A stretch of DNA of 6,289 bases from DASSKF01 sp035690725 (lineage in GTDB: Bacteria; Actinomycetota; Actinomycetes; Actinomycetales; Dermatophilaceae), in the NCBI GenBank assembly GCA_035690725.1, contig DASSKF010000100.1, positions 1 to 6,289 of the forward strand. The letters run 5' to 3'. Below, one piece after another: positions 5,834 through 6,289 of this stretch. The position numbers were made by a program, and so were the translations under genes. A model generated the notes under the pieces. The model made no database searches and had not been told where the DNA came from. It saw nothing but the letters and a program-made list of their open reading frames with translations. Position 1 is the stretch's first letter. Every line of letters begins with the position of its first letter.

Positions 5834-6289
5834 GTGCGGCCGGGTGTGCGGCTGGGCGTCGACGTGGGCAGCGTCCGCGTGGGACTCGCGGTGAGCGACC
5901 CCGCAGGCGTGCTGGCGACGCCGGTCGCGACCCTGCCCCGGGACGAGGCGGACCGCACCGACCGGGCGCGGGTCGTCGACGAGGCGGCCCGGCGCGGTGC
6001 GCTGGAGGTGGTGGTCGGCCTTCCCCGGTCACTGTCCGGTCGGGAGGGCCCGGCCGCCGAGCAGGCCCGGGCCTATGCGCGCTCGCTGGACGCCATGCTC
6101 GCCGCCCGGACCTGGGACGGCGACCGCCCGCGGGTGCGGATGGTGGACGAGCGGCTCACCACCGTCGACGCGCACCGGCAGCTGCGCGAGAGCGGCGTGG
6201 CGGGCCCCGAGCAGCGGGCGCAGGTGGACCAGGCGGCGGCCGTGCTGATCCTGCAGGCCGCACTTGACGCCGAGCGGGCCGGGGGGAAC
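5834..6289 (+). CDS. ruvX: RuvX/YqgF-family RNase H-fold nuclease, 3' end cut by the window
   Basis: This is a member of the YqgF family, annotated as putative pre-16S rRNA 5'-end nuclease or Holliday junction resolvase; biochemical support in bacteria favours 16S rRNA maturation. The frame runs 152 codons to the window edge with no stop, about full family length, so only a short tail is missing. Conserved blocks appear in order: GVDVGSVRVGLAVSD (8-22), VVVGLPRSLSGREG (59-72), DERLTTVDA (105-113) and VDQAAAVLIL (131-140). The presumed metal-binding acids of the RNase H fold, D10, E106 and D132, are all present. GTG 5834 was chosen because MRPGVRLGVDVG matches the usual family N-terminus; GTG 5846 is an in-frame alternative. 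There is no strong SD, so translation is probably coupled to alaS, whose stop is 4 bases away. The alaS-ruvX order is common in actinobacteria, usually followed by mltG and aroE. Confidence 0.95.
   Translation, partial: MRPGVRLGVDVGSVRVGLAVSDPAGVLATPVATLPRDEADRTDRARVVDEAARRGALEVVVGLPRSLSGREGPAAEQARAYARSLDAMLAARTWDGDRPRVRMVDERLTTVDAHRQLRESGVAGPEQRAQVDQAAAVLILQAALDAERAGGN

Noticed and set aside
3037..5958. A 973-codon open frame on the - strand across alaS, and other long - strand frames (for example 791-2047 and 2075-2941).
   Set aside because: They lie antisense to genes with clear family motifs. Their His/Arg/Asp/Gly/Val-rich composition without any domain is typical of shadow frames in very G+C-rich coding DNA.

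Overview
The window is very G+C-rich, with codon third positions almost always G or C. It carries the alaS-ruvX gene pair, an order familiar from actinobacterial chromosomes. I infer a high-G+C actinobacterium; the genus cannot be fixed from the sequence alone. All convincing genes are on the + strand, and the many other long open frames are shadows caused by base composition.

Left half (1-2857): the 3' part of a peptide/nickel-type (Dpp/Opp family) ABC importer operon. It holds the last 52 codons of a DppB-type permease, a complete DppC-type permease (305 aa), and one 575-aa ATPase in which the DppD-like and DppF-like nucleotide-binding domains are fused. The genes are tightly packed: DppC and the ATPase overlap by one base (TGATG). 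DppB and DppC are bridged by a 19-codon micro-ORF that makes a 4-base ATGA overlap with each of them, and a strong hairpin lies inside it. No substrate-binding protein is visible; it would be upstream of the window. The linker between the two ATPase domains contains an in-frame, palindrome-rich segment with lower G+C and several rare codons. It looks like a small repeat element inserted into the gene.

Middle (2858-3117): a 260-base intergenic region. In order it holds a possible -10 box, a perfect 8-bp hairpin (candidate terminator or 5' leader structure), a 32-codon ORF with a good Shine-Dalgarno (SD) sequence, a long G+C-rich hairpin starting at that ORF's stop codon, and the alaS ribosome-binding site. 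The two ribosome-binding regions share the 10-mer GAGGTGACCA. One hairpin arm can also pair with bases just upstream of the alaS SD.

Right half (3118-6289): alaS, complete alanyl-tRNA synthetase (903 aa) with catalytic, editing and C-terminal domains intact, followed 4 bases later by ruvX (YqgF family), which runs off the window. These are housekeeping genes and probably co-transcribed. I see no CRISPR array, tRNA or rRNA gene, transposase or phage gene. The less ordinary material is in the three short non-domain stretches: 157-216, 1996-2072 and 2858-3117.
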